Origin: Brevibacillus laterosporus
GTDB lineage: Bacteria; Bacillota; Bacilli; Brevibacillales; Brevibacillaceae
Assembly (NCBI GenBank): GCA_007833815.1
Contig: CP033464.1
Location: 2,722,001-2,786,000, forward strand
Direction: 5' to 3'
DNA length: 64,000 bases
This document shows, piece after piece, positions 1-9,789 of the stretch. Below the pieces are notes generated by a model. That model was not told the DNA's origin. It worked only from the letters and a program-made list of their open reading frames with translations, and made no database searches. How positions within the stretch are numbered: the first letter of the stretch is position 1; every line of letters starts with the position of its first letter. Both the position numbers and the translations under genes were made by a program.

Positions 1-1575
1 TATTGAAGGTTTGAGCTAGGTCAATCACATATTTCCCAATCTGAGAAGGGTCAAATTGATCACGTGCTTTTTCTAGAATAACAGGGAACTGCATTAATGT
101 AGTAATGACAGCCCATGTTTCTGGACCTTCTAGTGCTTGGTCTACTACTGTTACTGCTCCTAGTTGGTAGCCACCCTTTTTCAATAGAGAGCAAGCACGG
201 GCATGTGTATATTGAACGTAAGGCCCCGTTTCCCCTTCAAAGGTAAGCATTTCTTCCCATGAAAAGTTTACATCATTCAAACGGTAATTTTTCAAATCGT
301 GGAATATAACCGCACCTACACCAACTTGGCGAGCAACTTGCTCTTTATTAGCAAGAGATGGATTTTTCTCTTCGATAACTTTGAGTACGTCAGTGATTGC
401 TTGGGAGAATACTTCTTCTAACAGAACCACTTTACCCTTGCGAGTGGACATCTTTTTACCATCTTTTAACATCATGCCAAATGGAATATGGTGCATGTTG
501 TTAGCCCAGTCATAACCCATTTTTAACAAGACTTTAAATAATTGTTGGAAATGCAGGCGTTGTTCTCCGCCAACTACATATAAAGCTTTCCCAAAATCAT
601 ATTGCTCGTGACGATAAAAAGCAGCAGCTAGGTCACGCGTCGCGTATAAGGTTGCTCCATCCCGTTTTTTAATTAAGCAAGGAGGCATGTCATACTCGTC
701 TAAGGATACAACCATTGCGCCATCTGATTCCGTTAACAATCCTTTTTCTTCCAATAATTTCACGACGCGATCCATTTGATTGTTGTAGAAGGCTTCTCCG
801 TTAAAGGAGTCAAAGGAAACGCCCATCAATTCGTAGATTTTCTTAAACTCTTTCAAGGATTCATCGCGAAACCATTGCCATAGTTGTTCGGCTTCCTTAT
901 CGCCATCTTCTAATTTTTTGAACCATTCGCGGCCTTGATCCTCAAGTGTTGGATCATTTTCTACTTCTTCATGGAAGTGAACATACAGCTTCAACAATTC
1001 CTTGATAGGCTCTGCTTTCACTTTTTCTTCGTCGCCCCATTTTTTATAGGCAACGATTAGTTTACCAAATTGGGTACCCCAGTCTCCCAAGTGATTGATG
1101 CGAACTGGCTGATAACCATGCTTTTCCATGATGTTTGCAAGTGCATTTCCGATAACGGTGGAGCGCAAATGTCCCATGGAGAACGGTTTAGCAATGTTTG
1201 GGGAAGATAAGTCGATCGGTACTTTTTTGCCAGCACCTACTACTGTATTACCATAAGAAGGACCTTGCTCTAGGATCGTTTCGATGCAAGTAGTAATGAC
1301 GCTGGTTTGGTTATAATACAGGTTTATATACGCATTTGCTACTTGTACCTCTTGTAAGAAAGGCAAGGAAATCTTAGAAGCTAATTCCGTTGCGATCATT
1401 GGGGGGCTTTGCGCAATGCTTTAGCTAATTGGAAGCAAGGGAAAGCTAAATCACCCATTTGTGGGTTAGGAGGAGTTTCGAGCATGCCTAGGACACGTTC
1501 GCAGGAAAAATCCTCTACGCCCATGTCAGTTAGGATAGTAGAGATTTGTTCGGCTACAAGTTGTTTGTAATTCAT
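1..1575 (-). CDS. argS: Arginyl-tRNA synthetase, C-terminal end outside window, one-base frameshift
   Basis: Class I synthetase that charges tRNA-Arg in the cytoplasm. Translating the minus strand from ATG at 1575 (start MNYKQLVAEQ) gives the N-terminal additional domain, the HIGH-type motif SPNIAKPFSMGHLRST and the KMSK-type motif KMSTRKG near 440-460, running out of the window at base 1. The reading frame breaks at a run of six G on the + strand (1401-1406). As written, the frame meets TGA just after residue 58; with seven G it continues as KAPPMIATELAS, the expected protein. Because argS is essential, a homopolymer base-call error is likelier than a real mutation. A T-box leader lies upstream, consistent with induction by uncharged tRNA-Arg. 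Identity is very secure; the frame status is not. Confidence 0.94.
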
Positions 1576-1730
1576 GTTTATTTCATCCTTTCTTTTATCG
1601 ACACAAACATTCAGGGATCAGCTTACAATTCCGTGAAAAGTGGGATACAAGCATAAATATAACCATAAGGTATACAAGCACAGAGCGATTTGGTAAGTAG
1701 GGGCATACGATAATACTAAGAAACAACAGC

Positions 1731-1796
1731 AAAAAACCTCCCGTCTCTTTTGGATAGAAATGATCACAAATCAATCCGTAAAGAGACGAGAGGTTA
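1731..1796 (-). terminator. T-box leader terminator upstream of argS
   Basis: On the minus strand, AACCTCTCGTCTCTTT pairs with AAAGAGACGGGAGGTT and is followed by a run of T. This is the attenuator of the argS T-box. The antiterminator would use the left arm together with the T-box core just upstream. Confidence 0.88.
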
Positions 1797-2050
1797 TGGT
1801 TATCATACTCCCGCGGTGCCACTCTTTTTGTTCTTTTCCGACGAGATATATAAGTCGATCTCAATCGGTAAAAAACCTGCTTGATAGCTATAACGGGCAA
1901 ACCCGGCGAACTCTATACGTTGTCTATAGACAAGTTTTCAAGCCGCGTCTCCGAGGTGCGCTTCATCATGGCCGTTCTATCAGGCTTCCACCAATCCTGA
2001 CTCGCTAGTAGTACGGAACCATCATTACTCTCCTCATCATCGAGTACTTG
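1731..2050 (-). promoter_or_regulatory. T-box leader of argS
   Basis: The minus strand contains the T-box core AGAGTGGCACCGCGG (1811-1825), close to the consensus AGGGTGGNACCGCG that pairs with the acceptor end of uncharged tRNA. It is followed by a terminator hairpin and then argS. The upstream part (about 1830-2050) is GC-rich and foldable, as expected for Stem I. A CGC triplet near 1960 (within AAGCGCACC) could be the Arg specifier, but I could not fold Stem I by hand, so that assignment is tentative. Known T-boxes terminate transcription unless the cognate tRNA is uncharged. Confidence 0.9.
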
Positions 2051-2099
2051 GTTATATAGCGTCTAGTATACCCAATAAAAGGCATTCTAGCAAGGTTTA

Positions 2100-2576
2100 T
2101 CACTGTTTCTTTTTTTGTTGATCCCATTGTTCAAAAAAATATTTGGTCAGGGCTTCTTTATCAGTGGCAGAATCAAATTGCTGTTTATATTGCCGCAATG
2201 AATCAAGGAGAGTACGCTCGGCTTCGGCTTCTTCCACATTCAAAAAGTTTTCAGTGGGGTCAAATGGTAACAGACGTTCATCTTGTCCTGTACGCCAATA
2301 AGTGGTACGCCAGTGTTCAGGATAGTGATAAGGCTCCTCGCCAAATAAAAGACCCATGACCTGATCAGCGGACAAAGGAAGATAGAATTCGTAGGTTTCC
2401 ATACTACCGCCTGCCATGAGATCAATGTGCCGTGTTTGGTAATGCAAATAATGCTGTTCATTTTCGTGGTGTTTGATCACGGTGTAAGTTTCCCAGTCGG
2501 TTTCCTCTAGTATCTTTACTTGTATTAATGATGCTTGAAACACTGATGTATGTAAACATGCTTGATTATTTTCCAT
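2100..2576 (-). CDS. Conserved-looking hypothetical protein, 158 aa
   Basis: I do not recognise this protein. It starts at ATG 2576 behind a clear GGAGGG site and ends shortly before the argS T-box, so it lies upstream of argS on the same strand but probably forms its own transcript. It is acidic (many Glu/Asp, several EE and EEAEAE stretches), has no signal peptide or membrane segment, and is rich in Tyr, Trp and His in the middle (residues 40-100, for example YHYPEHWRTTYW). The C-terminal third (about 105-158) looks helical and charged. The B. subtilis gene next to argS, ywiB (DUF1934), does not resemble it by eye. Good ribosome site and codon use support a real gene; function is unknown. 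Confidence 0.75.
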   Translation of the reverse strand: MENNQACLHTSVFQASLIQVKILEETDWETYTVIKHHENEQHYLHYQTRHIDLMAGGSMETYEFYLPLSADQVMGLLFGEEPYHYPEHWRTTYWRTGQDERLLPFDPTENFLNVEEAEAERTLLDSLRQYKQQFDSATDKEALTKYFFEQWDQQKKKQ

Positions 2577-2658
2577 GAAAATCCCTCCGTCTATCCTCCT
2601 TTTATCCTAGCAGAGGTCAATTGTCTCTACAAGCAAGGGATGTATGGAAAAGAGAGCA

Positions 2659-2681
2659 AAGGGGCATGTGCCTGCCCCTTT
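2659..2681. terminator. GC-rich hairpin after the tiny YjcZ-like genes
   Basis: AAGGGGCA pairs with TGCCCCTT around a six-base loop. It sits about 160 bases past the stop of the downstream tiny gene (2839) on the minus strand. The T-run is weak, so it may be only a structured 3' end. Confidence 0.4.
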
Positions 2682-2838
2682 CCCTCTAGCTAGATTATTA
2701 GTGGGGTGTGCAAACCTGATTAGGGGTTTTCTGGTCACTTTGCTAATTGGATGAAACAGTATAGAATCCTGTAGGATTGAGTGTAGATGAATCAGAGCGT
2801 AGCTGTATTCAGGTTTGTCGGTGGAGTAACTTGCTATA

Positions 2839-2937
2839 TTAGCAGCAGCCGCAAGAGATGATGACAAGTAGGATGAACAGCACTAAAATGAAGCTGAAGT
2901 TATCTCCGAAGAAGTTTCCGCCGTAGGATGTGCTCAT
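2839..2937 (-). CDS. YjcZ-family tiny membrane protein, 32 aa
   Basis: A 32-residue protein starting MSTSYGGNFF with a single hydrophobic helix SFILVLFILLVII followed by a Cys-rich tail SCGCC. This is the pattern of the YjcZ/tiny-transmembrane family, widely annotated as sporulation-associated in Bacillus and Brevibacillus. ATG at 2937 is preceded by AAGGAGGAATTC on the minus strand. A close paralogue lies immediately upstream (2990-3091), so the pair is a tandem duplication. Known: family members are small single-pass proteins; their exact function is not established. Inferred: spore-related expression, not shown by this sequence. Confidence 0.85.
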   Translation of the reverse strand: MSTSYGGNFFGDNFSFILVLFILLVIISCGCC

Positions 2938-2989
2938 GAAAGAATTCCTCCTTAATGGTTGTATGGTTGAAGGTGTCGCTGCTCAACTG

Positions 2990-3091
2990 CTAGTTCTCGC
3001 AGCCGCAGCTTATGATTACCAGCAGAATGAACAATACAAGAATGAAGCAAAAACCTCCGCCTCCAAAGTTACCGCAAAACGATGTACTCAT
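2990..3091 (-). CDS. YjcZ-family tiny membrane protein, 33 aa
   Basis: A 33-residue paralogue of the neighbour at 2839-2937. It begins MSTSFCGNFGGGGF, has the near-identical hydrophobic helix CFILVLFILLVII and ends SCGCEN. The start at 3091 has the ribosome site GAAGGAGGAATT. It differs from its neighbour by extra Gly residues and a Cys at residue 6 before the helix, and by Glu-Asn replacing the last Cys. The membrane helix and SCGC motif are fully conserved between the two copies, which argues for selection on that part. Confidence 0.85.
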   Translation of the reverse strand: MSTSFCGNFGGGGFCFILVLFILLVIISCGCEN

Positions 3092-3304
3092 CTGGCAATT
3101 CCTCCTTCGCTTTGTTATTCTACAGTCTATACATATCTGTCTATCTGGTGTGGGCTTACGCCTAGGGAGAAGTAAAATTGGGCAAATAACCACAAAAGAA
3201 GAAAGGTAGATAGATATCCATTGACGGAATAATATCTGAATGTTAAGATACCTGTATTCAAAACACGAATAGAACGACATATAGGCGATTAACTAAATAT
3301 GATT

Positions 3305-3478
3305 TCTCTTATCTAGAGAGGCGGAGGGACTGGCCCGAAGATGCCTCGGCAACCGATAAATCAGGTGCCAATTCCAGCAAGGCTTTATGTCTTGAAAGAT
3401 AAGGGAGGATGAGTTCCTTTTTAATGAACCATACAAATCCTCTTCTTGCTTTCAGGCAGGAAGAGGATTTTCTTATTT
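3305..3478 (+). promoter_or_regulatory. SAM-I riboswitch (S-box) upstream of metH
   Basis: The sequence CTTATCTAGAGAGGCGGAGG followed by GACTGGCCC, CCTCGGCAACC and a late AAGATAAG closing strand is the conserved S-box core. Known S-boxes bind S-adenosylmethionine and terminate transcription of methionine genes when SAM is plentiful. The element ends in a strong intrinsic terminator (3436-3471) and is followed at once by metH and yitJ, both steps of methionine synthesis. Confidence 0.96.
3436..3475 (+). terminator. Intrinsic terminator of the SAM riboswitch
   Basis: AATCCTCTTCTTGC pairs with the downstream GGCAGGAAGAGGATT and is followed by TTCTTATTT. This is the expression platform of the S-box, located about 45 bases before the metH start. 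Confidence 0.9.
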
Positions 3479-3515
3479 GTCAAAGTCTAATGGAGATTAT
3501 GGAGGGTTATGGAGG

Positions 3516-6500
3516 ATGAACAAACCGACATTGCAAGAGCAGCTGGCACGAAAAATATTGATACTCGACGGGGCAATGGGAACGATGCTACAGCAGGCTA
3601 ATCTCACAGCGGACGATTTTGGCGGTGAGGAATATGAAGGCTGTAATGAGCTGTTAAACGTAACAAGACCAGATGTCATTCGGCATATTCATGCCACGTA
3701 TTTTGAGGCAGGAGCTGACATTGTAGAAACCAACACATTTGGATCAACCGATATTGTTCTCGCTGATTACGACATAGCGGATCGAGATTATGAACTCAAT
3801 TTGGCTGCGGCACGTATTGCTAAAGAAGTAGCAGATGAATGTAGCACAGAGGAGTGGCCGCGTTATGTTGCAGGCTCCATGGGGCCTACTACTAAAACCC
3901 TTTCTTTAACAGGTGGCGTTACATTTGAGCAATTAATACATGCATACTATCGCCAGACAAAAGCTTTGATGGAAGGTGGCGTCGATTTACTACTATTGGA
4001 AACCTCTCAGGATACTTTGAACGTAAAAGCTGGTGGTATTGGCATACGTCAAGCCTTTGAAGAGCTTGGCTATGAACTTCCAATCATGATCTCCGGTACA
4101 ATCGAGCCAATGGGAACGACGCTGGCAGGACAAAACATTGAGGCTTTTTATGTGTCGATTGAGCATCTTCGCCCTATCACCATTGGTCTGAATTGTGCGA
4201 CAGGCCCTGAATTTATGCGAGACCATTTACGTACCTTATCTGACCTGGCCTTATGCGGAGTTAGTTGTTATCCCAATGCAGGACTTCCTGATGAGAATGG
4301 TCACTACCATGAATCACCTCAAGGCTTAGCAATGAAAATGAAAGGATTTGCTGAAAAGGGCTGGCTTAACATAGCGGGTGGGTGTTGTGGTACCACACCT
4401 GAACATATTCGTGCGCTACATACAGCGTTGCGCGATATTACACCTCGTGAAAATAAACAGTACCATGTCACTGCTGTATCCGGTATTGAGGTGTTATATG
4501 TAGAGGATGACAACCGTCCTATTTTTGTGGGAGAACGCACCAATGTTATCGGCTCCAAAAAGTTCCGTGACTTGATTGCGGCTGGCCAATTTGAGGAAGG
4601 CTCAGACATTGCTCGGGCGCAAGTAAAGCGGGGAGCGGCTGTTATAGATATCTGCTTAGCTGACCCTGATCGTGAAGAGTACGAGGATATGGAAAAATTC
4701 CTTCCGTTCGTGAGCCGCAAAGTAAAAGCACCGCTGATGATTGATTCCACAGATAAAAAAGTACTGGAGTTAGGTTTAAAGTACTCCCAGGGGAAGGCAA
4801 TCATAAATTCGATTAATCTTGAAGATGGTTTAGATCGTTTTGAAGAGGTTGTACCACTTATTCATAAATATGGAGCGGCTGTCGTGGTTGGTACCATTGA
4901 TGAGCCGGGTATGGCTATTACTCGGGAGCGCAAGCTGGAAGTAGCTACACGTTCCTACGATATATTGGTGAATCAGTATGGTGTCAATCCGCAAGATATT
5001 ATTTTTGATGCCCTAGTGTTCCCAGTTGGAACAGGAGACGAGCAATACATTGGTTCAGCAAAAGAAACGGTAGAAGGGATTCGCTTAATTAAACAGAAGT
5101 TTCCTCTATGTAAACAGATTCTTGGTGTCAGCAACGTCTCATTTGGCTTACCACCTGCAGGTCGTGAAGTGCTGAATGCAGTCTTTTTATACCATACAAC
5201 GTTAGCCGGCCTTGATTATGCGATTGTTAACACAGAAAAACTAGAGCGCTATGCTTCAATTTCTGAAGAAGAACGCAAGTTAGCAGAGGATTTGTTATTT
5301 CATACAAATGACCAAACATTAGCGACGTTTACTGATTTTTATCGCCAGAAAAAGAAAGAGGTTGTAAAAGAAGTTTCTAACCTGTCGCTAGAAGAACGTT
5401 TAGCCAATTACGTAGTAGAAGGCTCCAAGGATGGATTGACTACTGATTTAGCCCTCGCTTTGGAAAAATATGTGCCTCTTGATATCATTAACGGTCCACT
5501 TATGAGAGGAATGGAAGAAGTAGGTCGTCTGTTTAACGCAAACCAATTAATTGTAGCAGAAGTGTTGCAGAGTGCAGAGGTAATGAAGGCGTCGGTTGCC
5601 TTTCTGGAACCGCACATGGAAAAGTCCGAGTCAGCGATGAAAGGGAAAATCTTGTTAGCTACTGTGAAAGGGGATGTCCACGATATTGGTAAAAACCTAG
5701 TGGAAATCATCTTGTCCAACAATGGCTATGAGGTCGTTAATTTAGGAATTAAAGTGGCGCCGGAGCAATTGATTGCTGCATGTCGTCAAGAAAAGCCAGA
5801 TGCGATTGGTCTATCTGGTCTCTTAGTTAAATCAGCGCAACAGATGGTCATTACTGCGCAGGATTTGCGAAGTTCTGGCATCGACGTTCCGCTGATGGTT
5901 GGGGGGCAGCCCTTACTCGTAAATTCACCACAAACCGAATTGCACCTGAATACGAAGGTCTTGTTTTATACGCAAAGGATGCAATGGATGGACTGGATCT
6001 TGCTAATAAATTACAGGATCCACAAGCGCGCACCAAGCTAGTGGATGAATTACAAGCACAAGTGACGGCTAATTTAGTCCAAGCAGAAGAAAAGGCTAGC
6101 GAATCTGTAGTTGTTACACAGACTGAGATCATTCGTTCCACGACAAGCACTACAACACCGATTTATGTCGCTCCTGATTTGGAGCGCCATGTCTTGCGTG
6201 ATTACCCAATTAACTATTTGCGTCCTTATATAAATTTACGTATGTTGCTCGGAAAGCATCTAGGTATCAAGGGCAACGTAGACAAATTATTAAAATCGGG
6301 TGATAAAAAAACGACCGAATTGTATGAAATAGTGGACGATTTGCTGAATGAAGCAATACGTAATCAGATTTTGCAAGCGAGTGGAATGTATCGTTTCTTC
6401 CCAGCGCAATCTTCTGGAAATGACATCCTTATCTATGATCCGAAAGATCACACGAAGGTGCTAGAACGTTTCACCTTCCCACGTCAACCGCAAGACCCTC

Positions 6501-6979
6501 ATCTGTGTCTGGCTGACTTTTTACGACCAGTGGAAACGGATGAGATGGATTATGTAGCTTTCTTGACCGTTTCAGCTGGTAGAGGGGTAAGAGACTTAGC
6601 ACAGCAATGGAAAGAAAAAGGGGATTATCTTTGTTCTCATGTTTTGCAAGCAGTAGCGTTAGAGCTAGCAGAAGCGTTTGCCGAACGCATACATCATGTT
6701 ATTCGCGACTCATGGGGTTTTCCAGACCCAGCAGATATGACCATGCTGGAGCGTTTTGGGGCTCGTTACCAAGGAATTCGTGTTTCATTCGGATATCCCG
6801 CTTGTCCTGATTTAGAGGATCAAGAAAAGCTCTTTAAGCTGTTGTCTCCACAAGACATCGGCATTCAATTAACGGAAGGCTTTATGATGGACCCTGAAGC
6901 ATCCGTGTCTGCTATGGTATTTGCTCACCCCGAAGCCCGGTATTTTAATGCAACTCCGCCAGTTGGAGTGGAAGTGTAA
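3516..6979 (+). CDS. metH: Cobalamin-dependent methionine synthase, one-base frameshift at 5901-5906
   Basis: Transfers a methyl group from methyltetrahydrofolate to homocysteine through B12, in the cytoplasm. Domains in order (reconstructed numbering): homocysteine/Zn domain (about 1-310, Zn cysteines in GGCCGT near 289), pterin domain (from FVGERTNVIGSKKF near 337), B12-binding domain with DVHDIGKN near 720, and SAM-binding activation domain (about 890-1154). The frame breaks in a run of six G (5901-5906). With seven G it reads MVGGAALTRKFTTNRIAPEY and joins the second part, giving about 1154 aa, the usual MetH length. Without the extra base the first half ends at 6041. ATG 3516 is chosen because GGAGGG lies nine bases before it. 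SAM-riboswitch controlled. The frameshift is probably a homopolymer error. Confidence 0.95.
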
Positions 6980-7009
6980 ATCATAAAAAGACGAAGAGGA
7001 GGAGTCTCG

Positions 7010-8875
7010 GTGGGAAAACGGGATTTGCGAGCCTATCTCACACAACACTTACTAGTTGGTGATGGAGCGATGGCTACCCAGCTATACGAGCAAGGAGTTC
7101 CTATTGGCGTTAGTTACGAAGAGTTATGTTTAAGTAATCCACAAGTAATACGAAACGTACATGCTGCCTACTATGAGGCGGGTGCACGATTGATCGAGAC
7201 TAATACATTTGGGGCCAATCGAGATAGCTTATCTCGATATGGTCTGGAGAGCAAGGTTACGCGGATGAATCGTGCTGCGGTTACCATTGCGAGAGAAGCG
7301 GTTGGAGATGATGCGTTCGTAGTCGGAGCGATGGGCTCTATTATTGCCGGACGTGTCCGTAACAAGCAAATTGAACAATATCGAGACCAATTCGAAGAGC
7401 AGGCTACTTCCCTGTTGCATGCAGGTGTAGATGGGATCTTGCTGGAAACGTTCTTAGATGTGGATGAATTACTGCTAGCGCTTGACGTGATTCGTCCCAT
7501 AACACAGCTACCTATCATAGCTCAGCTTGCTACATTGGAAGTAGGAACGACCCGTGATGGTCATATGTTGACCAGTGCATTCCAACTGATCAAGGACGCA
7601 GGGGCAGATGTAATCGGGCTTAATTGTCGATTGGGTCCCGCGGAAATCTTACGTTCCTTTGAAGCTACAGTGTGTCCCAACGATGTTTATTTGTCGGCGT
7701 TTCCGAATGCAGGTCGTTTAGGCATGGCTGATGGTACACTTTCCTACAAATCTTCTCCAGAATATTTTGCAGAAAGTGCCGTACGTTTACGTGAACAGGG
7801 TGTACGCCTAATTGGCGGTTGTTGTGGTACGACACCGGAACATACCAGAGCGATTGCGGAAAAGCTGGCGGGTGTTACTCCATTACCACGGGTGAATCCT
7901 CAAGCGCCTATCCATTCAGAGACGATTACAGTGCCAGCGGTTCAACAACGTCTCCAACCAAGTATCATTGATCAAGTGAAGCATCATCCGACGATTATCG
8001 TTGAGTTTGATCCGCCAAAAGATCTTCATACCGAAGATTTCTTGCATGGTTGTTGTGCCTTACATGAGGCAGGTGCTAATGCGGTAACGCTAGCCGATAA
8101 TTCATTGGCAACGGTTCGTATGAGTAATATGGCATTAGGAGCTATGATGAAGCGTTTGGGGGTAGAGCCTCTGCTTCATATTGCCTGCCGAGACCGTAAT
8201 TTAATTGGGCAACAATCACATTTGATGGGACTTCATGCGCTTGGTATCGATCAGGTACTGGTCATTACTGGCGATCCTTCTCGTTTTGGAGATTTACCAG
8301 GTGCAAGTTCTGTCTATGATGTGAGCTCGTTTGATTTAATCCGCATGGTAAAGCAGTTAAATCAAGGCTTTGCTTTTTCAGGCAAACAACTGAAGCAAAA
8401 TGCTCAGTTTATTGTTGGAGCGGCGTTTAATCCGCATGTGCGCCATTTGGATGCAGCAGTGGCACGACTGGAAAAGAAGGTAGAAGCTGGAGCCGATTAC
8501 ATTATGACGCAACCCGTTTATGATGCGGAGACCATTGTACATATTTATGAAGCTACAAAGCATATTCATGTACCTATCTTCATCGGTATCATGCCACTAA
8601 CGAGTTTGCGTAATGCCGAGTTTTTGCATAACGAAGTGCCGGGAATCAAGCTGTCCACATATGCTCTTGAGCAAATGAAGCTATTTACCGGTGAAGCTGC
8701 CCGTCAGGAAGGCAATCGCATGGCAAAGGAGCTGATCGATGTAACGCTTCAATACTTTAATGGAATCTACTTAATTACCCCGTTTAATTATTATCAGATG
8801 ACGGTAGAATTGACACAGTACATTAGACAACAAGAGCAGGTAAAAGCAGGATATAAACAAGTGTCGAGTTCATAG
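7010..8875 (+). CDS. yitJ: Bifunctional homocysteine S-methyltransferase / 5,10-methylenetetrahydrofolate reductase
   Basis: The N-terminal half (about 1-300) is a homocysteine methyltransferase domain with the Zn ligands in GGCCGTTPEH near 268. The C-terminal half (about 320-600) is a MetF-type flavoprotein TIM barrel, recognisable by VEFDPPKDL, VLVITGDPSRFG and GADYIMTQPVYD. In this family the reductase makes the methyl-folate used by methionine synthase, so the gene fits directly behind metH, 30 bases away, in one SAM-riboswitch operon. Length 621 aa is normal for YitJ. The GTG start at 7010 follows AGGAGGAG. No frame problems are seen. Redundancy with MetH in the methyl-transfer step is common in bacilli. 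Confidence 0.95.
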   Translation: MGKRDLRAYLTQHLLVGDGAMATQLYEQGVPIGVSYEELCLSNPQVIRNVHAAYYEAGARLIETNTFGANRDSLSRYGLESKVTRMNRAAVTIAREAVGDDAFVVGAMGSIIAGRVRNKQIEQYRDQFEEQATSLLHAGVDGILLETFLDVDELLLALDVIRPITQLPIIAQLATLEVGTTRDGHMLTSAFQLIKDAGADVIGLNCRLGPAEILRSFEATVCPNDVYLSAFPNAGRLGMADGTLSYKSSPEYFAESAVRLREQGVRLIGGCCGTTPEHTRAIAEKLAGVTPLPRVNPQAPIHSETITVPAVQQRLQPSIIDQVKHHPTIIVEFDPPKDLHTEDFLHGCCALHEAGANAVTLADNSLATVRMSNMALGAMMKRLGVEPLLHIACRDRNLIGQQSHLMGLHALGIDQVLVITGDPSRFGDLPGASSVYDVSSFDLIRMVKQLNQGFAFSGKQLKQNAQFIVGAAFNPHVRHLDAAVARLEKKVEAGADYIMTQPVYDAETIVHIYEATKHIHVPIFIGIMPLTSLRNAEFLHNEVPGIKLSTYALEQMKLFTGEAARQEGNRMAKELIDVTLQYFNGIYLITPFNYYQMTVELTQYIRQQEQVKAGYKQVSSS

Positions 8876-8906
8876 GCAGTTAGGATTGAATGATACAGTC
8901 TATATA

Positions 8907-8943
8907 AAGGAAGACCCTTACAAAGCGTGAGAGGTCTTCTTTG
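8907..8943. terminator. Terminator between yitJ and a convergent small gene
   Basis: AAGGAAGACCC pairs with GAGGTCTTCTTTG around a 13-base loop. It is nearly symmetrical, so it can serve both yitJ (+) and the small membrane-protein gene (-). Confidence 0.75.
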
Positions 8944-9168
8944 TTATTTATTTTTTTTTCTGTTTTGTACTTGTACAACGGAATAAATAAAATGAACCAC
9001 AACTAGAATGATGAGGATGCTAAGCAAAATGTTTGTTGTATGTAACGTTTGATTTAACTTATTTATTTCGGATTGAATTCCAAACAAAGCATTTCCTGTT
9101 TTACTTCCAATATCGCCAATACTGTGCGTAATATCGTTAAAATATTGGCGTAGTTGAGAAAAATCCAT
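8944..9168 (-). CDS. Small single-pass membrane protein, 74 aa, unknown function
   Basis: The first half (about 1-42) is polar and looks able to form a helical or coiled segment (QSEINKLNQTLHTTN). It is followed by one strong membrane helix (about 43-64, ILLSILIILVVVHFIYSVV) and a basic tail ending NRKKNK. The basic end after the helix predicts a cytoplasmic C-terminus. ATG 9168 has a GGAGGGAC ribosome site. It is convergent with yitJ and divergent from the NirD-like gene. I do not recognise the family. Confidence 0.65.
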   Translation of the reverse strand: MDFSQLRQYFNDITHSIGDIGSKTGNALFGIQSEINKLNQTLHTTNILLSILIILVVVHFIYSVVQVQNRKKNK

Positions 9169-9394
9169 TTCTGTCCCTCCGAAATGTTTAATATTTTTAT
9201 TAGCATTCTACAAACGTGGAGAAAAACACCAAATTTTTTTCTCAAATGTGACAAACAAGAAAAGAAAGTGAAAAATTTCTCATTAAGTGACATATATAGC
9301 TTTTGCAATTGTGTCGAACCCGTTATACTACGATTGTAGAATGAAATAGAGACAATTTCTATTAATTCCAAAAGGGAAGGGAGTTGTTAGAAGC

Positions 9395-9754
9395 ATGCTA
9401 TATCCTGTTGCTGAACAGCTAGTTTGTTTCTTTGAAATAGGGAGCATTGATGATTTTTCAACGAAAGTAGGTAGAGTTGTCTGCGTAGAGGAGACTGAGG
9501 TTGCCCTATTTCGTTTGGAAGATGATCAGTTCTATGCAGTAGCAAATCGTAATCCACATCCTAAAGGTGGCACATTAGTAGATGGTATCATTTCTGATCT
9601 ATTTTTGTATGATCCCTTGTATGACTGGAAGATTTCGCTGGTAGATGGAACGGTGCAAGCTCCTGATAGTGGCCAAGTAGAAGTTTACCCGGTTATTGTA
9701 GAAGGAAAAACTGTGAAACTAGGCTTACCTGCTTGCGATAACTTTTTATCTTAA
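9395..9754 (+). CDS. NirD-type nitrite reductase small-subunit-like protein lacking most Rieske ligands
   Basis: This 119-aa protein has the fold signature of NirD/NasE Rieske-like proteins (VALFRLEDDQFYAV, then PLYDWKISLVDGTVQAP, then VYPVIVEGKTVKLGL). In Rieske members the ligands are CPH and CPLHDW. Here the motifs read NPHPKGG and DPLYDWKI, so both cysteines and one histidine are replaced. NirD proteins without a cluster are known (for example the enterobacterial small subunit), so it could still assist a NirB-like large subunit, but no nirB is in this window. A NirC-type channel gene follows 35 bases later, which supports a role linked to nitrite. ATG 9395 has GGGAG upstream. Confidence 0.8.
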   Translation: MLYPVAEQLVCFFEIGSIDDFSTKVGRVVCVEETEVALFRLEDDQFYAVANRNPHPKGGTLVDGIISDLFLYDPLYDWKISLVDGTVQAPDSGQVEVYPVIVEGKTVKLGLPACDNFLS

Positions 9755-9789
9755 CGACACGTGCCTAACGACCTAAGGAGTTGGAGACC

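Noticed and set aside
9230-9390. FNR/ANR-type site upstream of the NirD-like gene
   Set aside because: TGTGAC at 9246 has no properly spaced TCACA half.
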